Below are positions 18,384 to 29,373 of a stretch of DNA of 45,035 nt, piece by piece (position 1 is the stretch's first letter; every line of letters starts with the position of its first letter). The position numbers were made by a program, and so were the translations under genes. The stretch is from Halomonas sp. 707D7 (lineage in GTDB: Bacteria > Pseudomonadota > Gammaproteobacteria > Pseudomonadales > Halomonadaceae), in the NCBI RefSeq assembly GCF_024158715.1, contig NZ_JAMZBC010000008.1:1-45035 (forward strand), given 5' to 3'. The notes below the pieces were generated by a model that was not told the origin of the DNA, did no database searches, and saw nothing but the letters and a program-made list of their open reading frames with translations.

Positions 18384-19559
18384 ATGACCACCACCGTAGC
18401 CCAACATACCCCCGACGCGACGACCGCGAACGTCACCCCGGATGCCCCGAAGGAACTCACGAACCTGCTCGGACTTTCGCGGACGCAGATGGAGGCGTTC
18501 TTCCTCTCCATCGGCGAGAAGAAGTTTCGCGCCGCCCAGGTGATGAAGTGGATTCACCAGGAAGGCGTCGACGACTTCGAGACGATGACCAACCTCTCCA
18601 AGGCGCTGCGTGAAAAGCTCGCCAGGGTCGCCGAGATTCGCGGGCCCGGCGTGGTGTATGAAGGCACCTCCAGTGACGGCACGCGCAAGTGGGTGCTCGA
18701 GGTGGAAGACGGCAGCTACGTGGAAACGGTCTTGATCCCCGCGGAAAACGGCAAGCGGCGCACGCTCTGCGTGTCGTCGCAGGTGGGCTGCTCGCTCGAC
18801 TGCAGCTTCTGCTCCACCGGCAAGCAGGGCTTTCAGCGCAACCTCACCGCCGCCGAGATCATCGGCCAGGTGTGGGTGGCGCAAAGAAGCGTCGGCCCGC
18901 GCCGCGATACCGCCAATCGCCCGGTCACCAACGTGGTGATGATGGGCATGGGCGAGCCGCTTCTCAATTTCGACAACGTCGTGCCGGCCATGAAGCTGAT
19001 GCTCGACGACAACGGCTACGGCCTCTCCAAGCGCCGGGTGACGCTGTCCACCTCCGGCGTGGTGCCGATGCTCGACAAGCTCGGCGACGAGATCGACGTG
19101 AGCCTGGCCATTTCGCTGCACGCCGCCACCGACGAGCTGCGCAACGAACTGGTCCCGATCAACCGCAAGTACAACATCCGGGCGCTCCTTGATGCCTGTC
19201 ACCGGTATCTGGCCAAGGCGCCGGAAAATCGTCAGGTCACCATCGAGTACACCCTGATCAAGGACGTCAACGATCAGCAGGAGCACGCCGAGCAGCTCGC
19301 CGAACTGCTCAGGGAGCTCGCCTGCAAGATCAACCTGATCCCGTTCAACCCGTTCCCGAACTCCGGCTACGAGAAACCCTCGCGCAACCAGGTGATGCGT
19401 TTTCAGCAGTGGCTCTATGACCTGGGCTACAACGCCACCGTGCGCATGACCCGGGGCGATGACATCGATGCCGCCTGCGGGCAGCTGGTGGGCCGGGTCA
19501 AGGATCGCACCAAGCGCAGCGCGCGCTACATCCAGTCGGTGCAGCTCGACGCCGACTGA
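18384..19559 (+). CDS. rlmN: dual-specificity rRNA/tRNA adenine C2-methyltransferase RlmN
   Basis: A 391-residue radical SAM enzyme that methylates C2 of A2503 in 23S rRNA and A37 of some tRNAs, improving decoding fidelity. The [4Fe-4S]/SAM motif is CSLDCSFC (C136, C140, C143), and the methyl-carrying cysteine is C365 in [19 protein letters not shown] and [20 protein letters not shown] are family signatures. The N-terminal 25 residues are poorly conserved, so an internal start is possible, though none has a clear ribosome binding site. As an Fe-S enzyme it depends on cluster assembly, as does IspG downstream. Confidence 0.97.
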   Translation: MTTTVAQHTPDATTANVTPDAPKELTNLLGLSRTQMEAFFLSIGEKKFRAAQVMKWIHQEGVDDFETMTNLSKALREKLARVAEIRGPGVVYEGTSSDGTRKWVLEVEDGSYVETVLIPAENGKRRTLCVSSQVGCSLDCSFCSTGKQGFQRNLTAAEIIGQVWVAQRSVGPRRDTANRPVTNVVMMGMGEPLLNFDNVVPAMKLMLDDNGYGLSKRRVTLSTSGVVPMLDKLGDEIDVSLAISLHAATDELRNELVPINRKYNIRALLDACHRYLAKAPENRQVTIEYTLIKDVNDQQEHAEQLAELLRELACKINLIPFNPFPNSGYEKPSRNQVMRFQQWLYDLGYNATVRMTRGDDIDAACGQLVGRVKDRTKRSARYIQSVQLDAD

Positions 19560-19589
19560 CGTGCCTTGACTTCCATCCGACACAGCGCT

Positions 19590-19619
19590 TTGATGGACGC
19601 TGCCTCGGCTTGGCATAAT
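19590..19619 (+). promoter_or_regulatory. candidate promoter for pilW-rodZ
   Basis: TTGATG and CATAAT are spaced by 18 bases, 72 bases before the pilW start. The two hexamers match the consensus at four and five of six positions. Confidence 0.5.
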
Positions 19620-19691
19620 GATTCGGCCCCGCAGGCGGGCGCCGACGAACGGCAGAGAAGATCGCAGGTAACATTCACGCAGAGGGCGTAC

Positions 19692-20435
19692 ATGATTGGC
19701 TATGGTAGGCGCACGACCCCCTTTAGAGTACCCGTGCTGTCCGTGCTGTTGGGCAGCCTGATGCTCGCAGGCTGCGCTACCTCGGCCCCTACCTCGCGTG
19801 AAACCGGCCAGGACGCCGCCGACGCCTATAGCCAGCTGGGCGTGGCCTACCTCGAGCGCGGCAACCTGCCCCGTGCGCTCAACGCCCTCGACCGGGCGCT
19901 GGAGATCGACCCTCGCCACGCCGAGGTACTGCAGGGACTGGCGCTGGTCTACCAGCAGCAGGGCGAGAACCAGCTCGCCGCGCGCTACTTTCAGCAGGCC
20001 GTGAACGCGGCCCCTTCGTTTACCCGCGCGCGCAACAACTACGCCGCCTTCTTGTATGATCAGGCCCGCTACCGCGAGGCCTGCGAACAGCTGGAGATCG
20101 CCTCCCAGGATGCCCAGTACGCCAATCGTGCCCAGCTGTTCACCAATCTTGGCCAGTGCTACCTGGCCCTGAACGACGTCGAGCGCGCCCGCGAGCGTTT
20201 CGCGCGCGCCCAGAGTATCGACCCGCGAAGCCCGCGCGGGTATTTGATGTTAGCCGAATTGGAAGTTTCTCAGGGCAATTTCGAGCGTGCCTGGGCACCG
20301 CTTCAAAGTTACCTGGAGCTTGCCGGCCCCGACCCGCAGGCACTCGCGCTCGCGGCCACCGTCGCCAGCGCCCGCGGCGACGAACGTGCCGCCGCCGAGT
20401 ACCGGCGTGAAACCCTGGATACGCAAGCGCCTTGA
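19692..20435 (+). CDS. pilW: type IV pilus biogenesis/stability lipoprotein PilW (PilF)
   Basis: 247 residues starting with a lipoprotein signal peptide (lipobox LAGC, C28) followed by several TPR repeats such as AYSQLGVAYLERGNLPRALNA, DPRHAEVLQGLALVYQQQG and RAQLFTNLGQCYLALNDVERA. The outer-membrane pilotin PilF/PilW of pseudomonads is needed for PilQ secretin assembly and is encoded in the same rlmN-pilF-rodZ-ispG order. I start at ATG 19692, directly before the signal peptide; an open frame extends 42 codons upstream but covers the promoter. No other pilus genes are in the window. Confidence 0.88.
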   Translation: MIGYGRRTTPFRVPVLSVLLGSLMLAGCATSAPTSRETGQDAADAYSQLGVAYLERGNLPRALNALDRALEIDPRHAEVLQGLALVYQQQGENQLAARYFQQAVNAAPSFTRARNNYAAFLYDQARYREACEQLEIASQDAQYANRAQLFTNLGQCYLALNDVERARERFARAQSIDPRSPRGYLMLAELEVSQGNFERAWAPLQSYLELAGPDPQALALAATVASARGDERAAAEYRRETLDTQAP

Positions 20436-20464
20436 TCACCTAATTTATTGAAGGATGCTCAGCC

Positions 20465-21382
20465 ATGAGCGACATACATCTAGACGAGACGATGACCACT
20501 GCGACCAACGCCTCCCCGGGCGAGCTACTGCACCAGCAGCGCGAGCGCCTGAACGTGCCGCTCACCGATGCCGCCCGCGCGCTGAACCTGCGCCCGGCGG
20601 TGGTCGAGGGGCTGGAGCGCGATCACTACGACGAGATTCCCGTGGCCGCCTACCGCCGCGGCTACCTGCGCGCCTACGCCAAGTATTTGGGTATGGACGA
20701 GCGCCTCGTGCTCGAGGCCTACACGTCGCGCTTCGCTGCCGCCGACACCGAGCGCAAGATCGCCCCGGTCTCGGTCGCCCGCCCCCCGTCGCGAGTCGGC
20801 GCGTGGCTGTTCAAGCTGGTGACGCTACTGGTGATCGTCGGGCTGATCGGCGTGACGGTGATGTGGTGGCAAAGTCGCGGCGGCAGCGAGCCGCCGAGCA
20901 TGGGCGCGGCCCCGACGGAAGAAGAGCGCAGCCAGCTGGCCGGCGCCGAGAACGACGCCGCCCCGGCGCTGCCGGATACGCCGGTGAGCGCCCCCGCGCC
21001 CAGCGACGCCGCCCAGCAAAGTGCCGCTGACGTCGCCGCGAGCGAACCCGCCCCCGTCGCGCCGTCACAAGCCGCCATCGAAGCCGCCACGACCATCGCC
21101 GCGCTGAGCGCCGAGGCCTCCGAGGCAAGCGCCGCCGACGCCAACACGCTCGAGATCACCTTCAACGAGCAGTCCTGGACCGAAATCTTCGACGCCACCA
21201 ACCAGCGCGTGTTCGTGGGTCTGCAGACCCCGGGCACCACGGCCACCGTCGAGGGCGAACCGCCCTTTCGACTCACCATCGGCAACGCCACCGGCGTGGC
21301 GCTGATCTACCAGGGCGAAACCATCGACCTCGCCCAGCGCGCCGGTGCCAACAACGTCGCCCGCTTTACTCTAGGAGAGTGA
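20465..21382 (+). CDS. rodZ: cytoskeletal/cell-shape protein RodZ
   Basis: 305 residues with the RodZ architecture. A cytoplasmic helix-turn-helix-like domain (about 16-90, [20 protein letters not shown] to [13 protein letters not shown]) binds MreB. One transmembrane helix follows (about 110-135), then an Ala/Pro/Ser-rich periplasmic linker (about 140-225) and a C-terminal beta domain of the DUF4115 type (about 225-305, [19 protein letters not shown]). It links MreB filaments to the elongasome. AAGGA precedes the start. The stop overlaps a potential GTG of ispG, and ispG follows almost directly. Confidence 0.92.
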   Translation: MSDIHLDETMTTATNASPGELLHQQRERLNVPLTDAARALNLRPAVVEGLERDHYDEIPVAAYRRGYLRAYAKYLGMDERLVLEAYTSRFAAADTERKIAPVSVARPPSRVGAWLFKLVTLLVIVGLIGVTVMWWQSRGGSEPPSMGAAPTEEERSQLAGAENDAAPALPDTPVSAPAPSDAAQQSAADVAASEPAPVAPSQAAIEAATTIAALSAEASEASAADANTLEITFNEQSWTEIFDATNQRVFVGLQTPGTTATVEGEPPFRLTIGNATGVALIYQGETIDLAQRAGANNVARFTLGE

Positions 21383-21390
21383 CCCGTCTT

Positions 21391-22506
21391 ATGCACGCCC
21401 CTTCTCCAATCAAACGCCGCGCCTCCCGTCAGATCCACGTCGGCAAGGTCGCGGTCGGCGGCGATGCCCCCATCGCCGTGCAGAGCATGACCAACACCAA
21501 CACGCTGGACGTGGACGCCACCGTCGGCCAGATCCAGCAGTTGGAAAAGGCCGGGGCCGACATCGTGCGCGTCTCGGTGCCGGACATGGACGCCGCCGAG
21601 GCCTTCGGCCGCATCAAGGCGCGTGTCGACGTGCCGCTGGTGGCGGACATCCACTTCGACTACAAGATCGCCCTGCGCGTGGCCGAACTCGGTGTCGACT
21701 GCCTGCGCATCAACCCGGGCAACATCGGCCGCGAGGACCGCGTCAAGGCGGTGGTCAGCGCCGCCCGTGACCACGGCATCCCGATCCGCATCGGCGTCAA
21801 CGCGGGCTCGCTCGAGAAGGACCTGCAGAAGAAGTACGGCGAGCCGACGCCGGCGGCGCTGGTCGAGTCCGCCATGCGCCACATCGACTACCTCGATCGG
21901 TTGGATTTCCAGGAGTTCAAGGTCAGCGTCAAGGCCTCGGACGTGTTCATGGCGGTCGCCGCCTACCGCGATCTCGCCACCCGCATCGAGCAGCCGCTGC
22001 ACTTGGGCATCACCGAGGCCGGCGGGCTGCGCTCGGGCACGGTGAAGTCCTCGATCGGCCTCGGGATGCTGTTGATGGATGGCATCGGCGACACCATTCG
22101 CGTGTCGCTCGCCGCCGACCCGGTCGAGGAGATCAAGGTCGGTTTCGACATGCTCAAGAGCCTGAAGCTGCGCGCCAAGGGCATCAACTTCATCGCCTGC
22201 CCGAGCTGCTCGCGCCAGAACTTCGATGTCATCAGCACCATGAACCAGCTCGAGGAGCGCCTCGAGGACGTCATGACGCCGCTGGACGTCTCGGTGATCG
22301 GCTGCGTGGTCAACGGCCCGGGCGAGGCCAAGGAGACCGACATCGGCCTGACCGGCGGGTCGCCGGCGAACCTGGTCTACATCGACGGCAAGCCCGCGAG
22401 CAAGCTGCGCAACGAACACCTGGTCGACGACCTCGAGGCATTGATTCGCGAGAAGATTCGCCTCAAGCAACAGCAACAAGACGCCCTCATCACCAAGAGC
22501 GTATGA
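21391..22506 (+). CDS. ispG: 4-hydroxy-3-methylbut-2-enyl diphosphate synthase IspG
   Basis: 371 residues, the penultimate enzyme of the MEP isoprenoid pathway, converting MEcPP to HMBPP with electrons from flavodoxin or ferredoxin. The [4Fe-4S] ligands fall exactly on the E. coli positions: C270 and C273 (CPSC), C305 (GCVVNGPGE) and E312. Also visible are [19 protein letters not shown] and LGITEAGG. The ATG at 21391 aligns with the E. coli start. A GTG at 21379 overlaps the rodZ stop but leaves only one base from AGGAG, so it is less likely. Confidence 0.98.
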   Translation: MHAPSPIKRRASRQIHVGKVAVGGDAPIAVQSMTNTNTLDVDATVGQIQQLEKAGADIVRVSVPDMDAAEAFGRIKARVDVPLVADIHFDYKIALRVAELGVDCLRINPGNIGREDRVKAVVSAARDHGIPIRIGVNAGSLEKDLQKKYGEPTPAALVESAMRHIDYLDRLDFQEFKVSVKASDVFMAVAAYRDLATRIEQPLHLGITEAGGLRSGTVKSSIGLGMLLMDGIGDTIRVSLAADPVEEIKVGFDMLKSLKLRAKGINFIACPSCSRQNFDVISTMNQLEERLEDVMTPLDVSVIGCVVNGPGEAKETDIGLTGGSPANLVYIDGKPASKLRNEHLVDDLEALIREKIRLKQQQQDALITKSV

Positions 22507-22560
22507 CGGCGTGGACGATGGGCGGCGAGCGAGTCCGCCCGGACCGATAAGGAGTTCGCA

Positions 22561-23856
22561 TTGAGCAAGTCCGGTGCCAAGAAGATCCAAGCGATCCGCG
22601 GAATGAACGACCTGTTGCCCAGCGATAGCCCTCGCTGGCAATTTTTTGAAGCCAAGGTTCGCACGCTCATGCAGCGCTACGGCTTCGACGAGATTCGCAT
22701 GCCCATCGTCGAGCAGACGGCGCTGTTCGCCCGCTCGATCGGGGAAGTGACCGATATCGTCGAGAAGGAGATGTACACCTTCGAGGACCGTAACGGCGAC
22801 AGCCTCACCCTGCGCCCGGAAGGCACGGCGAGCTGCCTGCGCGCCGCCATGGAGCACGGCCTGCTCTACAACCAGACCCAACGGCTCTGGTACCAGGGCC
22901 CGATGTTTCGCCACGAGCGCCCGCAGAAGGGTCGCTACCGCCAGTTCCACCAAGTGGGCGTGGAGGCCTACGGTTTCGACGGCCCGGACATCGATGCCGA
23001 GGTGATCCTGCTGTCGGCCAGGCTGTGGCAGGAGCTGGGGCTTTCCGGACACGTCACCCTCGAGCTCAATTCACTGGGCTCGCTCGAGGCGCGCGCCGCC
23101 TACCGCGAGACGCTGGTGGCGTACTTCAACGAGCATCGGGCGCTGCTCGACGAGGATTCGCTGCGCCGGCTCGAGAGCAACCCGCTGCGCATCCTGGATT
23201 CCAAGAACCCGGACATGGCCGCGATGCTCGACGCCGCGCCGCAGCTTCTGGAGCACCTGGACGCCGAGTCCCGCGAGCACTTCGAGGCGCTCCAGCGCAT
23301 GCTCGAGGCCGCCGGCATCCAGTACGTGATCAATCCGCGCCTCGTTCGCGGGCTCGACTACTACTCGCGCACGGTGTTCGAGTGGACCACCACGGCGCTG
23401 GGCAGCCAGGGCACGGTGTGTGCCGGCGGGCGCTACGATGGCCTAGTCGAGCAGCTCGGCGGCAAGCCTACCCCGGCGGTGGGCTTCGCCATGGGCATCG
23501 AGCGGCTGATCCTTCTGCTCGAGACCCTCGAGCTCGTCCCTGACGATGCGCTCGGCGGCAGCGACGTCTACCTGCTGGCGCTGGACGACAGTGTCACCAC
23601 CGAGGCGCTGACCCTGGCCGAACGGCTGCGCGGCGAGCTGCCCGAGCTTGCCCTCACGCTGCACTGCGGCGGCGGCAGCTTCAAGAGCCGCATGAAGAAG
23701 GCGGACAAGAGCTCGGCGCGCATCGCCCTGCTGCTCGGCGAGGACGAAATCGCCAACGACTCGGTCACGGTGAAGTTTCTGCGCGACGACCGCGAACAGC
23801 GCCAGATCGATCAGCGCGAGCTCGCCACGATCTTGCCCGAGCTGCTGGCCCGATAA
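22561..23856 (+). CDS. hisS: histidyl-tRNA synthetase
   Basis: A 431-residue class II aminoacyl-tRNA synthetase. Motif 2 is seen as [21 protein letters not shown], the histidine-specific loops as [11 protein letters not shown] and [13 protein letters not shown], and motif 3 as [11 protein letters not shown]. The C-terminal anticodon-binding domain spans about 335-431. The start codon is TTG at 22561, preceded by AAGGAG at a six-base spacing. The protein begins [20 protein letters not shown], and the next ATG lies too deep in the conserved N-terminus. It is part of the ispG-hisS-yfgM-bamB-der run. Confidence 0.98.
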   Translation: MSKSGAKKIQAIRGMNDLLPSDSPRWQFFEAKVRTLMQRYGFDEIRMPIVEQTALFARSIGEVTDIVEKEMYTFEDRNGDSLTLRPEGTASCLRAAMEHGLLYNQTQRLWYQGPMFRHERPQKGRYRQFHQVGVEAYGFDGPDIDAEVILLSARLWQELGLSGHVTLELNSLGSLEARAAYRETLVAYFNEHRALLDEDSLRRLESNPLRILDSKNPDMAAMLDAAPQLLEHLDAESREHFEALQRMLEAAGIQYVINPRLVRGLDYYSRTVFEWTTTALGSQGTVCAGGRYDGLVEQLGGKPTPAVGFAMGIERLILLLETLELVPDDALGGSDVYLLALDDSVTTEALTLAERLRGELPELALTLHCGGGSFKSRMKKADKSSARIALLLGEDEIANDSVTVKFLRDDREQRQIDQRELATILPELLAR

Positions 23857-23931
23857 CTCCCCAGGCGACGCCTGCGGTATTGACCAAGACGCACCGGCCT
23901 TGCGCCGGTGCCCGTACAAGGAGGCCCGCCC

Positions 23932-24585
23932 GTGGCGGATCTGAGAAGCGAAGAAGAGCAGCTTGACGTGATCAAGCGCTGGTGGAAGGAAAACGGCACC
24001 TCGCTGATCGCAGGCGTGGTGATCGCCGCGGCGGGCGTGTTCGGCTGGCACGCCTGGCAGGACTACCGGGAAGGCCAGTCCGCGGCGGCGTCGGTTCGCT
24101 ACCAGCAGCTGATCAACCTGAGCGCGGCGCCGACACTCGACGCCGAGCAGTACGACACCGCCAGGAGCCTGGTCGATGAGCTCGGCGACGATCACGGCGG
24201 CACGCTCTACGCCGACCTGGCGCTTCTGATGCAGGCGCGCCTGGCCGTGGGCCAGGAGGACCTGGACGGTGCCCGCGAGGCCCTCGAGCGCGCCACCGAC
24301 TCCAAGCGCGACTACATCAAGAGCCTGGCCTGGCTGCGCCTGGCCCGGGTGGAGATCGCCGACGGCAACCCCGAACGCGCCCTCGAGCTTCTCGACGAGC
24401 CCTTCGTCGATGCGCTCGCCGCCCAGCGCCTGGACGTGCGCGGCGATGCCTATGCCGCCCTCGGCGACACCGACAACGCCCGGCAGGCGTGGCAAGAGGC
24501 GCTGGCCGCCGACGAGCAGAGCCAGTCGCTTTATGGCCTGCAGCTGAAGTTAGACGACCTTGGCGCCGAGGAGGCGACCTCCTGA
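23932..24585 (+). CDS. yfgM: YfgM-type ancillary SecYEG-associated membrane protein
   Basis: 217 residues with a short cytoplasmic N-terminus (LRSEEEQLDVIKRWWKENG), one transmembrane helix (about 25-44) and a TPR-like periplasmic domain. In E. coli YfgM forms a complex with PpiD at the Sec translocon and influences periplasmic folding. The start is GTG at 23932 with AAGGAGG seven bases upstream; an ATG eight codons earlier lacks a binding site. Its stop overlaps the bamB ATG by one base (TGATG), so the two are translationally linked. Confidence 0.92.
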   Translation: MADLRSEEEQLDVIKRWWKENGTSLIAGVVIAAAGVFGWHAWQDYREGQSAAASVRYQQLINLSAAPTLDAEQYDTARSLVDELGDDHGGTLYADLALLMQARLAVGQEDLDGAREALERATDSKRDYIKSLAWLRLARVEIADGNPERALELLDEPFVDALAAQRLDVRGDAYAALGDTDNARQAWQEALAADEQSQSLYGLQLKLDDLGAEEATS

Positions 24586-25793
24586 TGACGAACCGTTTAT
24601 CCTACTCCACGTCCTTGAAACCGGCTTCAAAACCGACCTTCGCCAAGGCCTGGCTGCGCGTCACTCTGGGTGCCGCCGCGCTGGCGCTGCTCGCCGGCTG
24701 CGCCAGCAAGGGCGAGCCCGCCTACACGCCCAAGGAGCTCAAGAGCTTCGAGGCGACCACCTCCATCGACAGCGTCTGGCGGGAAGGCGTCGGCGACGGC
24801 CTGGGCCGCGCCCGCTACCCCATCGAGCCCGCCCGGGAAGGCAACAACGTGTTCGCCGCCGATGCCCAGGGCGTGGTGATGGCGTTCAACGCGCAAAACG
24901 GCAACCGCCAGTGGCGCATCGACCTCGACACGCCGCTCTCCAGCGCCCTGAACGCCATCGCCGGCAAGCTCTATCTCGGCACGCGCAACGGCGAAGTGAT
25001 CGCCATCGACCAGCGTGACGGCAGCATCGACTGGCGTGCACGGGTCTCCAGCGAAGTGCTGGCCGCCCCGCAGGCGAACCAGCAGCTTCTGATCGTGCAG
25101 AGCATCGACGGTCAGGTGACGGCGCTCGATCGCGCCAGCGGCGCCGAGCGCTGGGTCTACACCAGTTCCCAGCCGGCCTTGACCCTGCGCGGCAGCGGCA
25201 CGCCCATGGTGATCGACCCGGTCACCTTCGTTGGCCTGGCCAACGGCCGCCTCGCCACCCTCGACAACCGCAGCGGCCAGCCGCTGTGGGAGCAGCAGAT
25301 CGCCACCCCGCGCGGTCGCAGCGAAGTCGAGCGCCTCGTCGACCTCGCCGGCCAGCCGGTGCTGAGCCCGGACGGCCGCCTGTTCGTGACCAGCTACAAC
25401 GGCCGCGTGGTCGCGCTGGAAGCGACCCAGGGCGGCGTGCTGTGGGAAACCAGCCTCTCCAGCCGGCACACCCCGGTACTGGTCGGCAACACGCTGTTCG
25501 TGGTCACCGACGACAGCCAGGTGGTGGCGCTGGACGCCGCAAGCGGCCAGGAACTCTGGCGCAACGACGACCTCGAGGATCGCTGGCTGACCGCGCCGGC
25601 CTTTGCCGACGGACGCCTGGCGGTCGGTGACTTCGAGGGCTACCTGCACCTGATCGACGCCCGCGAGGGCCAGATCGTCGGCCGCACCCGGATCCACAAG
25701 TCCGGCATCAGCCTGCGCCCGGTCAGCGAAGGCAGAACCCTTCACGTACAGGCCAACAACGGCCGGCTGCAAACGTTGGAAATTTCTCCATGA
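24585..25793 (+). CDS. bamB: outer membrane protein assembly factor BamB
   Basis: A 402-residue lipoprotein with a signal peptide ending in LLAGC (Cys 41) and an eight-bladed propeller of PQQ-like repeats, for example [57 protein letters not shown] and [19 protein letters not shown]. BamB scaffolds the BAM complex that inserts outer-membrane beta barrels. The N-region before the hydrophobic core is unusually long (about 26 residues). No better in-frame start was found, because TGATG couples it to yfgM. Its TGA overlaps the der ATG by four bases. Confidence 0.96.
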   Translation: MTNRLSYSTSLKPASKPTFAKAWLRVTLGAAALALLAGCASKGEPAYTPKELKSFEATTSIDSVWREGVGDGLGRARYPIEPAREGNNVFAADAQGVVMAFNAQNGNRQWRIDLDTPLSSALNAIAGKLYLGTRNGEVIAIDQRDGSIDWRARVSSEVLAAPQANQQLLIVQSIDGQVTALDRASGAERWVYTSSQPALTLRGSGTPMVIDPVTFVGLANGRLATLDNRSGQPLWEQQIATPRGRSEVERLVDLAGQPVLSPDGRLFVTSYNGRVVALEATQGGVLWETSLSSRHTPVLVGNTLFVVTDDSQVVALDAASGQELWRNDDLEDRWLTAPAFADGRLAVGDFEGYLHLIDAREGQIVGRTRIHKSGISLRPVSEGRTLHVQANNGRLQTLEISP

Positions 25794-27193
25794 CACCCGT
25801 CATTGCTCTAGTGGGTCGACCCAATGTAGGTAAATCGACCCTGTTCAACCGTCTGACGCGCTCGCGAGACGCGCTGGTCGCCGACTTTCCCGGCCTGACC
25901 CGCGATCGCAAGTACGGCAACGGACTGCTCGGTAACAAGGCCTACACGGTCATCGATACCGGCGGTATCAGCGGCGACGAGGAAGGCATCGACGCGGCCA
26001 TGGCGGAGCAGTCGCTGGCCGCCATCGACGAGGCCGACATCGTGCTGTTTCTGGTCGACGCCCGCGCCGGGCTCAACGTCGCCGACGAGGCGATCGCCAA
26101 TCACCTGCGCGTCAACCAGAAGAAGACCTGGCTGGTGGTCAACAAGACCGACGGTCTGGAAGAGCACTCGGCCATGGGCGACTTCTGGGGGCTCGGCCTG
26201 GGCGACCCCTGGCCGATCGCCGCCGCCCACGGGCGCAACGTCTCGCAGCTGATCGACCTCGTGCTCGAGCCCTTCCCCGAGCGCGACGCCGACATTCCGG
26301 CGGATACCGGCTCCAAGGGCATTCGCATCGGCGTGATCGGCCGCCCCAACGTCGGCAAGTCGACGCTGGTCAACCGCCTGCTCGGCGAGGACCGCGTGGT
26401 GGTGTTCGACGAGGCGGGCACCACCCGCGACGCCATCGAGATCCCCTTCGAGCGGCGCGGCAAGCCCTTCGTGCTGATCGACACCGCCGGCGTGCGCCGG
26501 CGCAAGAACGTACGCGAGGTGGCGGAGAAGTTCTCGATCATCAAGACGCTGGACGCGATCAAGGAGTGCCACGTCGCGATCATGGTGCTGGATGCGCGAA
26601 GCGGGCTCGTCGAGCAGGACCTGCACCTGCTCGACTACGTGCTGACCACCGGCCGCGCGCTGGTGCTGGCGGTCAACAAGTGGGACGGGCTCGAGACCGA
26701 GGCCAAGGAGAAGATGCGCGCCGAGATCAAGCGCCGCCTGGGCTTTGCCGACTACGCCGAGCTGCACTTCATCTCGGCGCTGCACGGTACCGCCGTGGGC
26801 GATCTCTACCCCTCCATCGAGCGCGCGTTCGAGGCCGCCAACGCCCACTGGTCGACCAATCGCCTGACCACGCTCTTGCAGGATGCGGTGAGCCAGCATC
26901 CGCCGCCCATGGTCAACGGTCGACGCATCAAGCTGCGCATGGCCCACCAGGGCGGCAGCAACCCGCCGATCATCGTGGTCCACGGCAACCAGACAAGCTC
27001 CCTGCCGGAAGCCTACCGGCGCTACCTGACCAACACCTTCCGCAAGGTGCTCAAGGTGCGCGGCACGCCGATGCGCTTCGAGTTCCGCTCCGGCGACAAC
27101 CCGTTCGATAACATGGCGGGCGCCAGCGACAAGGAGAAGGCGAAAAAGCGCGAGCTCAACCGCACCAAGGAGGCGCGCCAGAAGCGCCGCTAG
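25790..27193 (+). CDS. der: ribosome biogenesis GTPase Der (EngA)
   Basis: 467 residues with two tandem GTPase domains. The first has its P-loop at 9-16 (GRPNVGKS) and NKTD at 118-121. The second has its P-loop at 184-191, DTAGV and NKWD. A C-terminal KH-like domain (about 360-440) and a lysine/arginine-rich tail follow. Der is essential for 50S subunit maturation. ATGA overlap with bamB indicates coupling. A strong terminator follows, closing the long operon. Confidence 0.98.
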   Translation: MTPVIALVGRPNVGKSTLFNRLTRSRDALVADFPGLTRDRKYGNGLLGNKAYTVIDTGGISGDEEGIDAAMAEQSLAAIDEADIVLFLVDARAGLNVADEAIANHLRVNQKKTWLVVNKTDGLEEHSAMGDFWGLGLGDPWPIAAAHGRNVSQLIDLVLEPFPERDADIPADTGSKGIRIGVIGRPNVGKSTLVNRLLGEDRVVVFDEAGTTRDAIEIPFERRGKPFVLIDTAGVRRRKNVREVAEKFSIIKTLDAIKECHVAIMVLDARSGLVEQDLHLLDYVLTTGRALVLAVNKWDGLETEAKEKMRAEIKRRLGFADYAELHFISALHGTAVGDLYPSIERAFEAANAHWSTNRLTTLLQDAVSQHPPPMVNGRRIKLRMAHQGGSNPPIIVVHGNQTSSLPEAYRRYLTNTFRKVLKVRGTPMRFEFRSGDNPFDNMAGASDKEKAKKRELNRTKEARQKRR

Positions 27194-27227
27194 GAGGCGC
27201 TCAAGCGAGCGGCCTCATCGATGAAAC

Positions 27228-27257
27228 GCCCGGTGCAACGTCACCGGGCATTTTTTT
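27228..27257 (+). terminator. rho-independent terminator after der
   Basis: An 8-bp GC-rich stem GCCCGGTG/CACCGGGC with loop CAACGT, followed by A and seven T. Confidence 0.93.
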
Positions 27258-27272
27258 GCCCTCAATACGAGT

Positions 27273-27290
27273 GATAACGATTTGCACTTA
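27273..27290 (+). promoter_or_regulatory. possible Fur box upstream of the siderophore uptake genes
   Basis: GATAACGATTTGCACTTA. The left half matches the Fur consensus GATAATGAT at eight of nine positions, and the right half is weak. It is the only AT-rich patch before this operon. Its position and the iron-uptake genes downstream support it modestly. Confidence 0.4.
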
Positions 27291-27346
27291 ATGGAGCGTC
27301 ATGCCATCATCGCGCTCTTTTCGACTTCGGCTGGAGGCTGCCGGCT

Positions 27347-28378
27347 ATGCTCCTGGGCATCGAGCTCCCGAGCGTCGACCGCTGCATGATGTCCGGGCGC
27401 CGAACGCGCTCGACCGTCGAGCGAGCGTCATGGTTCGCCGCCCTTCTGCTGTCACTGCTCGTTGGTCCTGCCCTTGCCGATCATCCGTCCCCGCGCATCG
27501 TCACCCTCTACCAGGGAGCGACGGACAGCGCCGTCGCCCTTGGCGTCACCCCGGTCGGCGTGGTGGACTCCTGGCTCGAGCCGCCGATGTACCCTTACCT
27601 GCGCGAGGCACTGGCCGGGGTCGAGCACGTGGGGCTGGAAACCCAGCCCAACCTGGAAAAGATCGCCTGGCTGGCGCCGGATGCCATCGTCGCATCGCGC
27701 TTTCGCCACGAGCGTATCGAGCCGCTGCTCGACGTCATCGCGCCGAGCAGCGTCGTCGAGACCGTCTATGACTTCAAGACCACCTTGCGTCGCGTGGCGA
27801 GCGCCACCCACCGGGAGGCCCAGGCCGAGCACCTGCTCGACCAGTGGCAGGCGCGGGTCGACGACTTTCGCCGCCAGGTGGCGCTCGGCCTCGGCGACGC
27901 CTGGCCCCAGCGCGTGGCGGTGGTGCGGTTCAAGAGCGATCACGTGCGGATCTACACCGGCGGCTTTGCAGGTTCGATCCTCGACGAGCTGGGCTTCGAG
28001 CAGCCCGAGGCCCTGCGCACCCATGGCTGGGGGATGAAGCTCACCAGCAAGGAGAGCATTCCCGTGCTGAACGCCGACGTGCTTTTCGTGCTGCTCGAGC
28101 CCGATGACGTCATCATGAACAACTACCGCGCCTGGACCTCTCACCCGCTGTGGCAGCGCCTCGACGCGGCCCAAGGCGGGCGCGTCTTCGAGGTCGACCC
28201 GATCGCCTGGATGATGGGTGGCGGCATCCTCGCAGCCAACGCGATGCTGGACGACGTGTATCGCCACTACGCGTTGACGGATCATGGCCCCGCCCTGCCG
28301 GACACCGCGCCCTCAAGCGCCTGCCCGACCGGTGCCGAGAGCGACGCGCCCATCGACGAGGGGCGAGAGGCATGCTGA
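27347..28378 (+). CDS. periplasmic iron-siderophore-binding protein (FecB/YfiY-like)
   Basis: 343 residues: a signal peptide (hydrophobic core WFAALLLSLLVGPALA, cleavage near residue 44) and a class III solute-binding fold. Family stretches are GVTPVGVVDSW, QPNLEKIAWLAPDAIVASRFRH, YTGGFAGSILDELGFEQP and HPLWQRLDAAQGGRVFEVD. It should deliver a ferric siderophore to the two permeases encoded next. The ATG at 27347 has GGAGG nine bases upstream but gives a long n-region; ATG 27386 or 27389 would give a normal signal peptide but has no visible binding site. The ligand cannot be read from the sequence. The end overlaps the first permease by seven bases. Confidence 0.88.
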   Translation: MLLGIELPSVDRCMMSGRRTRSTVERASWFAALLLSLLVGPALADHPSPRIVTLYQGATDSAVALGVTPVGVVDSWLEPPMYPYLREALAGVEHVGLETQPNLEKIAWLAPDAIVASRFRHERIEPLLDVIAPSSVVETVYDFKTTLRRVASATHREAQAEHLLDQWQARVDDFRRQVALGLGDAWPQRVAVVRFKSDHVRIYTGGFAGSILDELGFEQPEALRTHGWGMKLTSKESIPVLNADVLFVLLEPDDVIMNNYRAWTSHPLWQRLDAAQGGRVFEVDPIAWMMGGGILAANAMLDDVYRHYALTDHGPALPDTAPSSACPTGAESDAPIDEGREAC

Positions 28379-29373
28379 CCGGCACGTTCACCCGGACGAT
28401 GGGGATCGTGCTGGGCACGGCGCTGCTGGTGGCGGCCTTCGTGATGAGCCTGTGGCTCGGGACGACACGAATGCCCCTCGCCACCCTGTACACCGCGCTT
28501 TTCGATCACGACCCGACGCGAATCGCCCACCTGGTAGTGATCACCGAGCGCCTGCCCCGGGCGAGCATCGCCGCGCTGGTCGGCGCAAGCCTGGCCGTCG
28601 CCGGCGCCCTGATGCAGACCCTGACTCGCAACCCGCTGGCCTCGCCGGGCATTCTCGGCATCAACGCCGGTGCCATGTTCTTCGTGGTCGTGGCCGTCGC
28701 GCTGTTGCCCGCCACCACCCCGGCCCATCTCGTGGGCGCGGCACTGACGGGCGCCTGCGTGGCGGCGGCGCTGGTGGTGCTTCTGTGTGGCGGCACTCAG
28801 GGCCAGACCGCTTCGCTGCGGGTGGTGCTCGCCGGGGTGGCGGTCACGGCGCTGTTCGTCTCCTTGAGCCAGGGACTTCTGGTCATCGACCAGCAAAGCT
28901 TCGAGAGCGTGCTCTATTGGCTGGCGGGATCGGTCTCCGGGCGAGAAATGTCGCTGGTCACTCCGCTGCTGCCGCTGTACCTCGGCGCCGCCATCGGCTG
29001 CATGGCGCTGGTGCGTCATGCCAATGCCCTGCTGCTGGGGGACGAGGCCGTGGCAGGGCTCGGACTCAGCGTCGCCTGGGTCAAGCTGGCGCTGGGGCTG
29101 GTGGTGGTCGTGCTGGCGGCAAGCGCCGTGGCGCTGGCGGGCATGATCGGCTTCGTGGGACTGATCGTGCCGCACATGGCGCGCGCGGTGTTCGGCGTCG
29201 ATCATCGCTGGCTACTGCCCGGCTGTGCGCTGCTCGGGGCCGTACTTCTGCTTGTGGCGGACGTAGCGGCGCGCTTCGTCATGCCGCCCCAGGAAATTCC
29301 CGTCGGCGTGATGACCGCGCTGATCGGTACGCCGTTCTTCATCTACCTCGCCCGACGCAAGGTGAACGGATGA
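28372..29373 (+). CDS. FecCD-family iron-siderophore ABC permease, first subunit
   Basis: 333 residues, highly hydrophobic with about nine to ten membrane helices. FecCD signatures are RLPRASIAALVGASLAVAG, LMQTLTRNPLASPGILGINAGA, GEDEAV-like GDEAVAGLGL, and FVGLIVPHMAR, the coupling segment that contacts the ATPase. It forms the inner-membrane channel with the next gene product. The ATG at 28372 has GAGAGG upstream and overlaps the binding-protein stop. Its own stop overlaps the next start (ATGA). BtuC-like vitamin B12 permeases belong to the same family, but the neighbouring genes favour ferric siderophore. Confidence 0.92.
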   Translation: MLTGTFTRTMGIVLGTALLVAAFVMSLWLGTTRMPLATLYTALFDHDPTRIAHLVVITERLPRASIAALVGASLAVAGALMQTLTRNPLASPGILGINAGAMFFVVVAVALLPATTPAHLVGAALTGACVAAALVVLLCGGTQGQTASLRVVLAGVAVTALFVSLSQGLLVIDQQSFESVLYWLAGSVSGREMSLVTPLLPLYLGAAIGCMALVRHANALLLGDEAVAGLGLSVAWVKLALGLVVVVLAASAVALAGMIGFVGLIVPHMARAVFGVDHRWLLPGCALLGAVLLLVADVAARFVMPPQEIPVGVMTALIGTPFFIYLARRKVNG